NCBI GenBank assembly: GCA_024682415.1
Contig: JAIKZG010000038.1
Coordinates: 1 to 52,473, forward strand
Reading direction: 5' to 3'
DNA: 52,473 nucleotides
DNA from: Prevotella sp.
GTDB taxonomy: Bacteria > Bacteroidota > Bacteroidia > Bacteroidales > Bacteroidaceae
The notes below the pieces were generated by a model that saw only the letters and a list, made by a program, of their open reading frames with translations, ran no database searches and was not told the origin of the DNA. The position numbers and the translations under genes were made by a program. Positions 25,519 through 33,213 of the stretch are shown one piece after another (within the stretch, counting starts at the first letter, position 1; the number at the start of each line of letters is the position of its first letter).

Positions 25519-26145
25519 ATGAAAAAGATTAAGATGATGCTTATTGCTGCGATAGCAATGCTTAGCGTAAGCGCAGCTCAGGCACAAGTAAAATTAGGTG
25601 TGAAAGGTGGTCTTAACGTTATGAATATGTCGATGAGCAGCGATGTTCTCAATTCCGACAACCAGACAGGCTTCTTCATCGGCCCTACCGTTAAGTTCAC
25701 ATTGCCTATTGTAGGTCTTGGAATCGACGCGAGTGCACTCTACGATCAGCGCAAGGCTGATATCGAAGGCAAAGAAGGCAACACTGTTTACAGCAAATCG
25801 CTCACTCAGAAGCAGTTTATCGTGCCTATCAATGTGCGTTATGGCGTAGGCCTCGGCTCTCTCGCAAGCATCTACGCATTTGCCGGTCCACAGTTCGGTT
25901 TCGGCATAGGCGACAAGCATCAGTCTATATACAAAGACGTTTCCGACTGGAAATTGAAGGACTCTAATTTCAGTATCAACGTTGGTCTTGGAGCGATGTT
26001 GGCAAAGCACCTTCAGATTTCAGCCAACTACAATATTGCCTGCGGACACACAGGCGAAGTGACATGGACCGACGCTGCCGACAGAATGCTGAAGTCGAAA
26101 ATTAAGAACAACGCATGGCAGATAGGTCTGGCATATTATTTCTAA
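25519..26145 (+). CDS. Outer-membrane beta-barrel protein (porin family)
   Basis: This 208-residue protein has a signal peptide (cleavage after A-Q-A-Q) followed by alternating strands, starting V-K-L-G-V-K-G-G-L-N and ending in the terminal aromatic pattern I-G-L-A-Y-Y-F. It belongs to the broad OmpA/PorT-like 8-strand barrel group of Bacteroidota. It follows gldN by 60 bp and may be cotranscribed, but a T9SS role is not shown by the sequence. Confidence 0.85.
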   Translation: MKKIKMMLIAAIAMLSVSAAQAQVKLGVKGGLNVMNMSMSSDVLNSDNQTGFFIGPTVKFTLPIVGLGIDASALYDQRKADIEGKEGNTVYSKSLTQKQFIVPINVRYGVGLGSLASIYAFAGPQFGFGIGDKHQSIYKDVSDWKLKDSNFSINVGLGAMLAKHLQISANYNIACGHTGEVTWTDAADRMLKSKIKNNAWQIGLAYYF

Positions 26146-26209
26146 AAAGATAACATTGGCTTTTTAAACATTTTACAAAATATACTTAATAGATCTAATT
26201 TTTTAGCAG

Positions 26210-26247
26210 ACGTTACGTCTTAGTGATTAAGGCGTAACGTTTTTTTT
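26210..26247 (+). terminator. Terminator after the T9SS cluster
   Basis: A stem ACGTTACGnC/GnCGTAACGT with an 11-nt loop is followed by eight T residues. Confidence 0.9.
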
Positions 26248-26399
26248 GTTTTGCAATATGCAGATTACAAACTATCTGTTTTTCATATTAAATAACACAG
26301 AAAACGCATTATAGATAATTAAAAATCAGTCTTTTTTTGCTAACTTTGCGTGCGCAAAATTACAGCAAATCAAAAACTTTTAAACAATATATTGTAGTA

Positions 26400-27398
26400 A
26401 TGGAATTTTTAACTGACGAAAAACTTGTATTGATTGGCGCTGCCGGCATGATTGGTTCTAACATGGCTCAGACAGCCGCTATGCTTCATCTTACTCCAAA
26501 CATCACTCTTTACGATGTTTACGAGCCAGGACTTGAAGGTGTGTGCGAGGAAATGCGTCACAGCGGTTTCGAAGGTGTGAACTTCACCTACACAACCGAC
26601 GTGAAGGAAGCTCTCACTGGTGCTAAATACATCATTTCTTCAGGTGGTGCTCCACGTAAGCAGGGCATGACACGTGAGGACTTGTTGAAAGGCAATGCCG
26701 GCGTAGCAGAGCAGCTTGGTAAGGATATCAAGGCTTACTGCCCTGACGTAAAGCACGTTGTAATCATTTTCAACCCAGCCGACGTTACAGGTTTGGTTAC
26801 TCTTATATGGTCAGGTTTGAAGCCATCACAGGTTTCTACTCTCGCAGCCCTCGACTCTATCCGTTTGCAGAGCGAGCTTGCTAAGCACTTCGGTGTAAAG
26901 CAGAGCGAAGTAACAGGTTGCCGCACATACGGTGGTCATGGCGAGGCTATGGCAGTGTTCGCTTCTACAGCAAAGGTAAACGGCACTCCTCTTACCGACC
27001 TCATCGGCACAGACAAGCTTACCGCTGAGCAGTGGGAAGAAATCAAGCAGAAGACAGTTCAGGGCGGTAGCAACATCATCAAGCTCCGCGGTCGCAGCTC
27101 ATTCCAGAGCCCAGCTTACGCTTCTGTACGCATGATTGAGGCAGCTATGGGTGGCGCTGAGTTTACATGGCCTGCAGGTCGCTACGTTTCATTCGAAGGC
27201 TTGAGCCACATCATGATGGCAATGGAAGTTACCATCACAAAGAATGGTTCTGCTTACGAGGAAGTTGTCGGTACAAAGGAAGAGATGGAAGCCCTCAAGA
27301 AGAGCTACGAGCATGTAGCTGCAATGCGCGACGAGTGCATCGCTCTTGGTGTTATTCCTTCTATCGACAAGTGGAACGAAATCAACCCAAACTTGTAA
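26400..27398 (+). CDS. mdh: Malate dehydrogenase
   Basis: NAD-dependent interconversion of malate and oxaloacetate. The 332-residue Rossmann-fold protein begins with the dinucleotide loop I-G-A-A-G-M-I-G-S-N. G-G-A-P-R-K-Q-G-M-T-R-E-D-L follows near residue 82 (substrate loop Arg), and the catalytic His is in T-Y-G-G-H-G-E near 180. The start at 26400 is chosen because TAacTTTG at 26341-26348 is the likely -7 box; an upstream in-frame ATG at 26337 would precede the transcript. The sequence has the Bacteroidales form of the enzyme. It is single-gene, with terminators on both sides. Confidence 0.9.
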   Translation: MEFLTDEKLVLIGAAGMIGSNMAQTAAMLHLTPNITLYDVYEPGLEGVCEEMRHSGFEGVNFTYTTDVKEALTGAKYIISSGGAPRKQGMTREDLLKGNAGVAEQLGKDIKAYCPDVKHVVIIFNPADVTGLVTLIWSGLKPSQVSTLAALDSIRLQSELAKHFGVKQSEVTGCRTYGGHGEAMAVFASTAKVNGTPLTDLIGTDKLTAEQWEEIKQKTVQGGSNIIKLRGRSSFQSPAYASVRMIEAAMGGAEFTWPAGRYVSFEGLSHIMMAMEVTITKNGSAYEEVVGTKEEMEALKKSYEHVAAMRDECIALGVIPSIDKWNEINPNL

Positions 27399-27426
27399 TC
27401 TGACAAGTTTTCGTTATAACAATAAG

Positions 27427-27463
27427 AAAGGCGGAATGCTCACGAAGAGTGTTCCGCCTTTTT
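27427..27463. terminator. Bidirectional terminator between mdh and the GH43-like gene
   Basis: A stem AAAGGCGGAA/TTCCGCCTTT is followed by a T run on the plus strand. The A run at its 5' side makes it usable from the minus strand too. Confidence 0.9.
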
Positions 27464-27505
27464 GTTTTCTTAAATGTGAAGTATATCACCGATTCCCCGA
27501 AAGGA

Positions 27506-28537
27506 TTATTTCTTCCAGCGTTTCAGCATATTATATTCTTTCTTCGTGATGCGCATGAAAGACCCATGCTGCGGAGCGGTAACGCCCTCTATATCAACAG
27601 GGTCGTGGAAATTGCGCAGATGAGCGTCGGCCTTGCAGATGCGATAATGCCTTGGATGGTCGCTATACTGAATGTAAGCCACGCGCCATGTGCTGTCGCC
27701 AATAAGCTGGAAAGCCGATGAGCCTTCGCATTTCTTCTTTCCCTCAAAGCTTACATAGTCGTTTTCCACAGGTTCGCTCCATGGCCCTGTCAGATGCTTA
27801 GAAGTAGCGGTATAGATACCCGGCTTGCCGCCCTCTTTCTTTATAAGCATGTGATACAATCCGTCTGACTCAAGATAATTAATGTCCGCATCGATAGTGG
27901 CATATCCCCAGTCGAAGAGCAGGCGAGGCTTGGTGAGCTTGGTGAATGTCTCGTCGGCATAGCTGTAATACATTCTGTCGTAACCCTCTTCCTTGCTGTT
28001 GAGAAGAGAATAATATATCATGTAGCCACCTTTCTTGCCATCTGCCCACACATAGTCAGCGTCCCAGAATATCTGTGGTGCCCACACGCGAGAGATTGTG
28101 CTGTAGTCTTTATATACATCAGGCGACTGCGGATCGCAGAATATCGAAGCGCCCTTGCGGAAATCGAATGTAACTGACTTCCAATCTTTCAAGTTTTTGC
28201 TCGTAAGCAAGTCTATTCCATAATTAAACCACTTATGTGATTTTGCCACGCACATATCGGTAGTAACCATCAAGTAGCCTTTGCCGTCGTGTTTACGGCA
28301 GATGAAAGCGTCACGAGTGCCACCCTCAATGCGCGCTATCTTGCTATTGTCGAAAATTGGACCACCGCCCAACACATCTTCATAATGATAGCCGTCGCGA
28401 CTCACCGCAAAAGCAGTGTATTCGCCTTTATCGCTCATGTGACAATACAAATAGCCGTAATCACCTTTCTGAAAATTTTGCGCGCCCATTGCCAATGACA
28501 TCATAGCAAAGGCTGCGACAAGAAAAGATTTTTTCAT
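27506..28537 (-). CDS. Secreted glycoside hydrolase, GH43-like
   Basis: This 343-residue protein has an N-terminal signal (to A-M-G-A-Q) and the five-bladed propeller pattern of GH43-type enzymes: A-V-S-R-D-G-Y-H-Y, then E-G-G-T-R-D-A-F-I near residue 71 (candidate catalytic Asp), I-S-R-V-W-A-P-Q-I-F-W near 150, T-I-D-A-D-I-N-Y near 210 (modulating Asp) and K-C-E-G-S-S-A-F near 273 (candidate acid Glu). Family activities are arabinofuranosidase, xylosidase and related; the substrate is not visible. It is monocistronic with its own promoter and not linked to the Sus operon. Confidence 0.85.
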   Translation of the reverse strand: MKKSFLVAAFAMMSLAMGAQNFQKGDYGYLYCHMSDKGEYTAFAVSRDGYHYEDVLGGGPIFDNSKIARIEGGTRDAFICRKHDGKGYLMVTTDMCVAKSHKWFNYGIDLLTSKNLKDWKSVTFDFRKGASIFCDPQSPDVYKDYSTISRVWAPQIFWDADYVWADGKKGGYMIYYSLLNSKEEGYDRMYYSYADETFTKLTKPRLLFDWGYATIDADINYLESDGLYHMLIKKEGGKPGIYTATSKHLTGPWSEPVENDYVSFEGKKKCEGSSAFQLIGDSTWRVAYIQYSDHPRHYRICKADAHLRNFHDPVDIEGVTAPQHGSFMRITKKEYNMLKRWKK

Positions 28538-28577
28538 GTTATACTGTTATAAGTTATTATATTATTAGTTATTGGCA

Positions 28578-28608
28578 CAAAGGTAGCGCAAGTTGAATAA
28601 AATACAAA
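28578..28608 (-). promoter_or_regulatory. Promoter of the GH43-like gene
   Basis: On the minus strand, TTTG (28608-28605), 19 bp, then TAccTTTG (28585-28578). An 18-bp segment covering the -7 box and its upstream flank recurs with one change at 28654-28671. The rest of the 247-bp gap holds the pmm promoter boxes. Confidence 0.65.
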
Positions 28609-28724
28609 ATGAATTTATTCATTTTTATTTTTGAAACGCAGCCTACCTTATTTAAAGGTAGTGCAAGTTGAGGGCAGAACAAAATCTTTGTTACATTTTC
28701 TATCACCAAATCAGAAAATAGCAT

Positions 28725-28743
28725 TATCTTTGCAATAACTTTG
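28725..28743 (+). promoter_or_regulatory. Two overlapping -7 boxes upstream of the phosphohexomutase
   Basis: TAtcTTTG at 28725-28732 and TAacTTTG at 28736-28743 both fit the -7 element, 42-60 bp before the ATG. No clear TTTG lies at the expected -33 distance for either. Confidence 0.5.
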
Positions 28744-28784
28744 CACAACTAAACATTCTAAGGTAAAAAGAAACATAACTATAT

Positions 28785-30281
28785 ATGAACTGGAAAAAAT
28801 TACAAAATGGCTCTGACATTCGCGGAATCGCCGTGGAAGGAGTCGAGGGAGAAAACGTAAACTTAACTGCCGACGCTGCAAAAACTTTGGCAAAGGCTTT
28901 CGCCAAATGGCTGAAAGCGAAAAACAATGACGACGACACTATCACCGTGGCCGTGGGAAGAGATTCTCGCGTTTCTGGCCCTGCTCTGCAAAAAGCCACA
29001 ATCGAGGGACTCACAGAAAGCGGATGCAACGTGCAGGACTGCGGACTTGCTTCCACTCCAGCCATGTTTATGGTGACTATCGATGACAACAAGCCTGCCA
29101 CAGCAGGAATCATGATAACGGCAAGCCATCTACCTTTCAACCGCAACGGACTGAAATTCTTCACCAAGGAGGGCGGACTTGAAAAGAGCGACATCGCAGA
29201 ACTCGTTGCAATAGCTGAAAAGGGCGATTTCAATGTTGCCACAGAAAAGGGAGCTATAGAGCAACGCGACTATATGACAGAATATTCTGCTGACCTCGTA
29301 GATTATATCCGCAAGGGCGCTGACAGCAAAAAGGATTATGAACATCCGTTATCAGGAATGCGCATAATCGTAGACGCTGGCAACGGCAATGGTGGCTTCT
29401 TCGCAGAAAAGGTGTTGAAACCTCTTGGCGCAGACATTGAGGGCAGCCAGTTTCTTGAGCCCGACGGAATGTTCCCAAATCATATTCCAAACCCAGAGAA
29501 CAAGGAGACTATGCAGTCTATCTGCGATGCCGTAGTAAACAATAAAGCCCATCTCGGAATCATCTTTGATACCGACGTAGACCGCTCTGCCATCGTCGAC
29601 AGCCGTGGCGACTCTATCAACCGCAACACTCTTATCGCGCTGATTTCAAGCGTGATATTGAGAGAGCACCCAGGAAGCACCATCGTTACCGACTCTGTAA
29701 CTTCCGACGGCTTGGCAGAATTCATCACCTCTCTCGGTGGCAAGCACCATCGTTTCAAGCGTGGATATAAGAACGTAATCAACGAGTCGAAGCGCCTTAA
29801 CGCATCTGGCGAAGAGAGCTGGCTCGCTATAGAGACATCAGGCCATGCTGCGTTGCGTGAGAACCATTTCCTCGACGACGGAGCGTATCTCGTTGCCAAA
29901 CTGCTTATCGAAGCTGCCAAGCTCAACGAGCAGGGCAAAGAACTTGCTTCATTGATTGAAACATTGAAGCAGCCGAGAGAAAGCAAAGAGATAAGATTCA
30001 CCATCGACTGCGAAGACTTCGCAAGCTATGGTCAGCAGGTGCTCGACGACTTGAAAGATACCGTAGCTCAGATGGACGACTGGGCCCTTGTAGAGCCGAA
30101 CTTTGAAGGCGTGCGCGTGAGCTGCGCCAACCCAGAGGAAGACGGATGGTTTCTTCTTCGCCTCTCGCTCCACGACCCAGTTCTTCCTCTCAACATCGAG
30201 TCGAATGTGGAAGACGGCATCGTGAGCATTGAATCTCGCATCATGCGCTTCATCAGCAGATACGACAAGCTGAAAAGATAA
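28785..30281 (+). CDS. Phosphoglucomutase/phosphomannomutase family protein
   Basis: This 498-residue alpha-D-phosphohexomutase interconverts hexose 1- and 6-phosphates, supplying sugar nucleotides for envelope polymers. The phosphoserine loop is T-A-S-H-L-P-F-N-R-N-G near residue 112, with Ser114 as the phosphate carrier. The metal loop is D-T-D-V-D-R-S near 262, where most members have D-G-D-G/A-D-R. The sugar loop region is G-E-E-S-W-L-A-I-E-T-S-G-H near 345. Whether it prefers glucose or mannose phosphate cannot be read by eye. It is monocistronic with a strong terminator. Confidence 0.93.
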   Translation: MNWKKLQNGSDIRGIAVEGVEGENVNLTADAAKTLAKAFAKWLKAKNNDDDTITVAVGRDSRVSGPALQKATIEGLTESGCNVQDCGLASTPAMFMVTIDDNKPATAGIMITASHLPFNRNGLKFFTKEGGLEKSDIAELVAIAEKGDFNVATEKGAIEQRDYMTEYSADLVDYIRKGADSKKDYEHPLSGMRIIVDAGNGNGGFFAEKVLKPLGADIEGSQFLEPDGMFPNHIPNPENKETMQSICDAVVNNKAHLGIIFDTDVDRSAIVDSRGDSINRNTLIALISSVILREHPGSTIVTDSVTSDGLAEFITSLGGKHHRFKRGYKNVINESKRLNASGEESWLAIETSGHAALRENHFLDDGAYLVAKLLIEAAKLNEQGKELASLIETLKQPRESKEIRFTIDCEDFASYGQQVLDDLKDTVAQMDDWALVEPNFEGVRVSCANPEEDGWFLLRLSLHDPVLPLNIESNVEDGIVSIESRIMRFISRYDKLKR

Positions 30282-30307
30282 CGACTCCTTTACAGAATAA
30301 GCCCCCA

Positions 30308-30343
30308 AAAGCGGTACGGAATCATTCTCCGTGCCGCTTTTTT
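30308..30343 (+). terminator. Terminator of the phosphohexomutase gene
   Basis: A stem AAAGCGGnACGGA/TCCGTnCCGCTTT is followed by TTTTTT. Confidence 0.9.
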
Positions 30344-30365
30344 CATGCTTTAGCGAAGCAAACTA

Positions 30366-30459
30366 TTTGCACATAATAATAAAAATATTAACTTTGCTAC
30401 AAGATTTGAACATTTATGTTCAGTGAATTGAACATTTTTACTCAATGATTTGAACATTT
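30366..30459 (+). promoter_or_regulatory. Orphan promoter with three TTGAACATTT sites
   Basis: TTTG (30366-30369), 19 bp, then TAacTTTG (30389-30396) is a complete promoter match, but no gene of normal size follows. From the predicted start onward, TTGAACATTT occurs at 30406, 30428 and 30450, a precise 22-bp period. The first site is part of a palindrome, TGAACAT-TT-ATGTTCA (30407-30422). This looks like an operator array for a dimeric regulator. The transcript could be a small RNA. The only ORF nearby is an 11-codon one at 30492-30527. Confidence 0.45.
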
Positions 30460-30666
30460 TGATTATTTTACAAATTTAACAAGAACATAATATGTACCAA
30501 CGTCCACAATATCAAGTTGTTACATAAAAACAAAATAAGTGTATTTTAACTTTTGAAATGTTAGCACCTCCACATAACTTATTTTATTTTCAGTATTGTA
30601 TTCACAATATCTTAAAAGAAAAACGCAACTCTACAGACAAATCCTAAAACGAAGATTTCGCTGCAC

Positions 30667-30713
30667 AATGTTCTAATGGCATTCTAACAGTGATCGAACG
30701 CCATTAGAACATT
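30667..30713. repeat. Perfect 14-bp inverted repeat
   Basis: AATGTTCTAATGGC (30667-30680) and its exact complement (30700-30713) are separated by 19 bp. There is no T run on either side, so it is not an ordinary terminator. The arms contain GAACATT, the same core as the upstream three-site array. Confidence 0.65.
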
Positions 30714-30746
30714 ACCATAACAAAATCTGTGAGAGATAATATATAA

Positions 30747-30855
30747 AACCTCTTCACATCTTAAAGTTCTCCCCAAGAACTGGGGGAGCAAGAAGGGGTT
30801 TCTAAGTTTATAGCCTAAGCGGTGTAGCTCGTGAGAGCCAAAGCACTGCTTTTAT
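30747..30855 (+). repeat. Dispersed two-hairpin element, copy B
   Basis: This is the second copy of 136-240, preceded like it by a TCTGTGAGAG end. Both hairpins are kept: CTCCCC/GGGGAG with a different loop, and AAGCGGTG/CACTGCTT with one G-U pair followed by TTTATTTT. Confidence 0.65.
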
Positions 30856-30858
30856 TTT

Positions 30859-31068
30859 GATAAAACTCTTCATCATTAATCTGCCGAAGGAGGATCTATT
30901 GATAAAACTCTTCATCGTTAATCTGCCGAGGGAGGATCTATTGATAAAGCCCTTCATCGTTAATCTGCCGAGGGAGGATCTATTGATAAAGCTCTTCATC
31001 GTTAATCTGCCGTGGGCGTATCTATTGATAAAACTCTTCATCGATAGTTTGCCGAGGGAGGATCTATT
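30859..31068. repeat. 42-bp tandem repeat, five full copies
   Basis: There are five head-to-tail 42-bp units starting at 30859, 30901, 30943, 30985 and 31027, plus a partial unit from 31069. Units differ by only a few bases. Because 42 is a multiple of three, reading frames stay open on both strands: a 14-residue unit like I-K-L-F-I-V-N-L-P-R-E-D-L-L on plus, and M-K-S-F-I-N-R-S-S-L-G-R-L-T on minus. I do not annotate either as a gene because there is no signal for translation, and the openness follows from the period. Confidence 0.85.
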
Positions 31069-31098
31069 GACAAAGCTGAATTTACTAATTTTTAGGTA

Positions 31099-31129
31099 TT
31101 GTTAGTGTTATTGATTGTGTGTACTTTTG
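31099..31129 (+). promoter_or_regulatory. Promoter of the RidA-like gene
   Basis: TTG (31099-31101), 20 bp, then TActTTTG (31122-31129), about 55 bp before the ATG. Confidence 0.65.
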
Positions 31130-31184
31130 CACACCTCATCATTATGCGAAACGGCACTGAGGATTAGACATTTACAGAAGTATT

Positions 31185-32324
31185 ATGCAAAGTTATCAAC
31201 ACACAATTAAAGTAGAGAGAGCAACGGCTGAGATTTTCACTTTCAACCGCAAAGATGGCATTACGGAACATCAAGTTTTGATTCATGCCACCGACCCACA
31301 CATGACATTCAACGAACAATTGAAAAGCATCATCGATTGCTATCAACAACTGCGCCACGCTGTCAATGCAGAAGCAATATTCAAGAGATATTTTCTCAGC
31401 GACGCTGCCAACCAAGCACAGAAAGTTATCAATGCCGACGACAATCTATGCGCCCGCTCCGTAATACAGCAGACACCTCTCAACGGCACAAAGATTGCCC
31501 TATGGATTATCATGTGGACAGACATGAAAGTAACTCAGAACGAAAGTGGACTTTATGAAGCCAGCCACGGGCAGTATCGCCATTTTTTCAATGGCAGCGC
31601 GCACGTTGCTACAGGAAACTCGGAATGCCAAACAAAGTCTTTGCTAAATGAATATATTGCGCAGCTGAAGAAAGAGGAATGCGACATTGCCGATAACTGC
31701 ATTCGCACATGGTTCTACGTAAACGACATAGACAACAATTATCATGGCATGGTAAAGGCGCGAAACGAAATATTCCACGCTAACGGGCTAACCCCACAGA
31801 CGCATTTTATAGCAAGCACAGGAATAGGAGGACGACAGGCTGAGGGGAAAGTAAGCGTTCAGTTTGACAACTACGCCATAGATGGCATCATTCCCGAACA
31901 AGTACATTATTTGTATGCGTCTGATAATATGGATTCAACGAGTGAATATGGGGTAAGTTTTGAGCGTGGCACAATGATAGACTATGGCGACCGTCGCCAT
32001 GTATTCATCTCCGGTACAGCAAGCATCAACAACAAAGGAGAAGTGATGTATATTGGCAACATTCGCCGACAGACCCAACGAATGCTTGACAATGTAAAAG
32101 CACTGCTCCACGAAGCCGACTGCGATTTCTGCGATGTTGGCGTTATGCTCGTCTATCTGCGCGACAGCAGTGATTATCAAGTCGTTAAGGAAATATTTGA
32201 GAAGCAGTTTCATGGCAAGCCATATATTATTCTTCACGCTCCCGTTTGTCGCCCTACATGGCTTATCGAAATGGAGTGCATAGCAGTAAAAGCAATTGAC
32301 AACGCTAATTATGCTGCTTTATAA
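31185..32324 (+). CDS. RidA/YjgF-superfamily protein, chorismatase-like
   Basis: This 379-residue soluble protein has a C-terminal half with the RidA/YjgF pattern: R-H-V-F-I-S-G-T-A-S-I near residue 265, G-N-I-R-R-Q-T-Q-R-M-L-D-N-V near 288, V-G-V-M-L-V-Y-L-R-D near 315, and a closing P-V-C-R-P-T-W-L-I-E-M-E-C-I-A-V. Size and domain order resemble chorismatase (FkbO/Hyg5)-like proteins, which are three to four times longer than a plain RidA, but I cannot confirm the chorismate-binding residues. It is monocistronic and flanked on both sides by tandem repeats. Its function is open. Confidence 0.65.
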   Translation: MQSYQHTIKVERATAEIFTFNRKDGITEHQVLIHATDPHMTFNEQLKSIIDCYQQLRHAVNAEAIFKRYFLSDAANQAQKVINADDNLCARSVIQQTPLNGTKIALWIIMWTDMKVTQNESGLYEASHGQYRHFFNGSAHVATGNSECQTKSLLNEYIAQLKKEECDIADNCIRTWFYVNDIDNNYHGMVKARNEIFHANGLTPQTHFIASTGIGGRQAEGKVSVQFDNYAIDGIIPEQVHYLYASDNMDSTSEYGVSFERGTMIDYGDRRHVFISGTASINNKGEVMYIGNIRRQTQRMLDNVKALLHEADCDFCDVGVMLVYLRDSSDYQVVKEIFEKQFHGKPYIILHAPVCRPTWLIEMECIAVKAIDNANYAAL

Positions 32325-32361
32325 ATACCAACTATAAAACGCTTTTTTGAGTAATTATATC

Positions 32362-32480
32362 TGCGCTTTGTAAGTAGATGCAGCACAATCAAAGGTGCGC
32401 TTTGTAAGTAAATAGAGCGCTCGTATACCTGCGCTTTGTAAGTAAATCAAGCACTTGCACACCTGCGCTTTGTAAGAAAT
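32362..32480. repeat. 34-bp-period repeat array upstream of rnhB
   Basis: TGCGCTTTGTAAGTAAAT (18 bp, with small changes) starts at 32362, 32396, 32430 and 32464, exactly 34 bp apart. The 16-bp intervals are divergent but partly alike (consensus near C-A-A-G-C-A-C-T-T-G-C-A-N-A-C-C). It lies 37 bp before the rnhB -7 box (TAccTTTG, 32517-32524) and fills most of the 249-bp gap after the RidA-like gene. Confidence 0.8.
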
Positions 32481-32573
32481 GCAATCATAATCAGCTGATT
32501 TATCACACTTTATGACTACCTTTGCGCAAATATGCGAAACGCATAAAACTTAAAGACTAAAAATAAGATAGCA

Positions 32574-33182
32574 ATGCTGGAAAATCATTATTATAAAGAT
32601 AAGATAGAAGCGGGATGCGACGAAGCTGGCAGAGGATGTCTTGCCGGAAGCGTGTATGCCGCTGCCGTGATACTGCCCGACGACTATAACAACCCCGAAC
32701 TCAATGACTCTAAAAAGCTGTCGCTGCGCAAACGCTATGAGCTGCGCGAGCAGATAAAGAGGGATGCCGTTGCATGGGCTGTAGGCATAGTAACGCCTGA
32801 GGAAATTGACGAGATAAACATTCTCAACGCAAGCATACTGGCGATGCACAGGGCATTAGACGCTCTGAAAGTAAGACCACAGGCTATAATTGTAGATGGC
32901 AACAAATTCAAGCCATATCGCAACTTGCCACACACCACGATAGTGAAGGGCGACGGCAAATATCAGGCTATAGCGGCGGCAAGCATCTTGGCAAAGACTT
33001 ACCGTGACGACTACATGGACTCCATAGCCGAGGAATATCCTCAATACGACTGGAAGAGCAACAAGGGCTATCCCACAAAGAAACACCGCGCGGCAATCGC
33101 CGAGCATGGCATAACGCCTTACCACCGCAAAAGCTATAACCTATTGGGTGGAAACAAGGAGTTGGAAATTCAGTGGAAATAG
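32574..33182 (+). CDS. rnhB: Ribonuclease HII
   Basis: Cleaves the RNA strand of RNA-DNA hybrids and removes misinserted ribonucleotides. At 202 residues it has the type 2 RNase H signature A-G-C-D-E-A-G-R-G at residues 13-21 (catalytic Asp16, Glu17). Asp108 lies in I-V-D-G-N, and A-A-S-I-L-A-K-T-Y-R-D-D (Asp145) completes the metal site. The promoter box TAccTTTG is at 32517-32524. It ends 31 bp before the convergent 7TM-HD gene. Confidence 0.96.
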   Translation: MLENHYYKDKIEAGCDEAGRGCLAGSVYAAAVILPDDYNNPELNDSKKLSLRKRYELREQIKRDAVAWAVGIVTPEEIDEINILNASILAMHRALDALKVRPQAIIVDGNKFKPYRNLPHTTIVKGDGKYQAIAAASILAKTYRDDYMDSIAEEYPQYDWKSNKGYPTKKHRAAIAEHGITPYHRKSYNLLGGNKELEIQWK

Positions 33183-33213
33183 CCACTGCGGAAATTTGGC
33201 AGTAAATAGCTTT

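Noticed and set aside
26337..26399. 21-residue N-terminal extension of malate dehydrogenase
   Set aside because: It begins before the -7 box TAacTTTG at 26341-26348, so it would lie upstream of the transcript.
30492..30527. 11-codon ORF after the orphan promoter
   Set aside because: Too short to support from one sequence; kept only as part of the orphan-promoter observation.
30859..31068. Possible CRISPR array
   Set aside because: Units are contiguous 42-bp repeats with no unique spacers and no cas genes nearby.
30808..31105. Small repetitive proteins on either strand of the 42-bp array
   Set aside because: Openness on both strands follows from a period divisible by three; no promoter, ribosome site or family supports translation.
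32362..32480. Possible short CRISPR-like array (18-bp repeat, 16-bp spacer)
   Set aside because: Repeat and spacer are too short, the intervals resemble each other, only four units exist and there are no cas genes.
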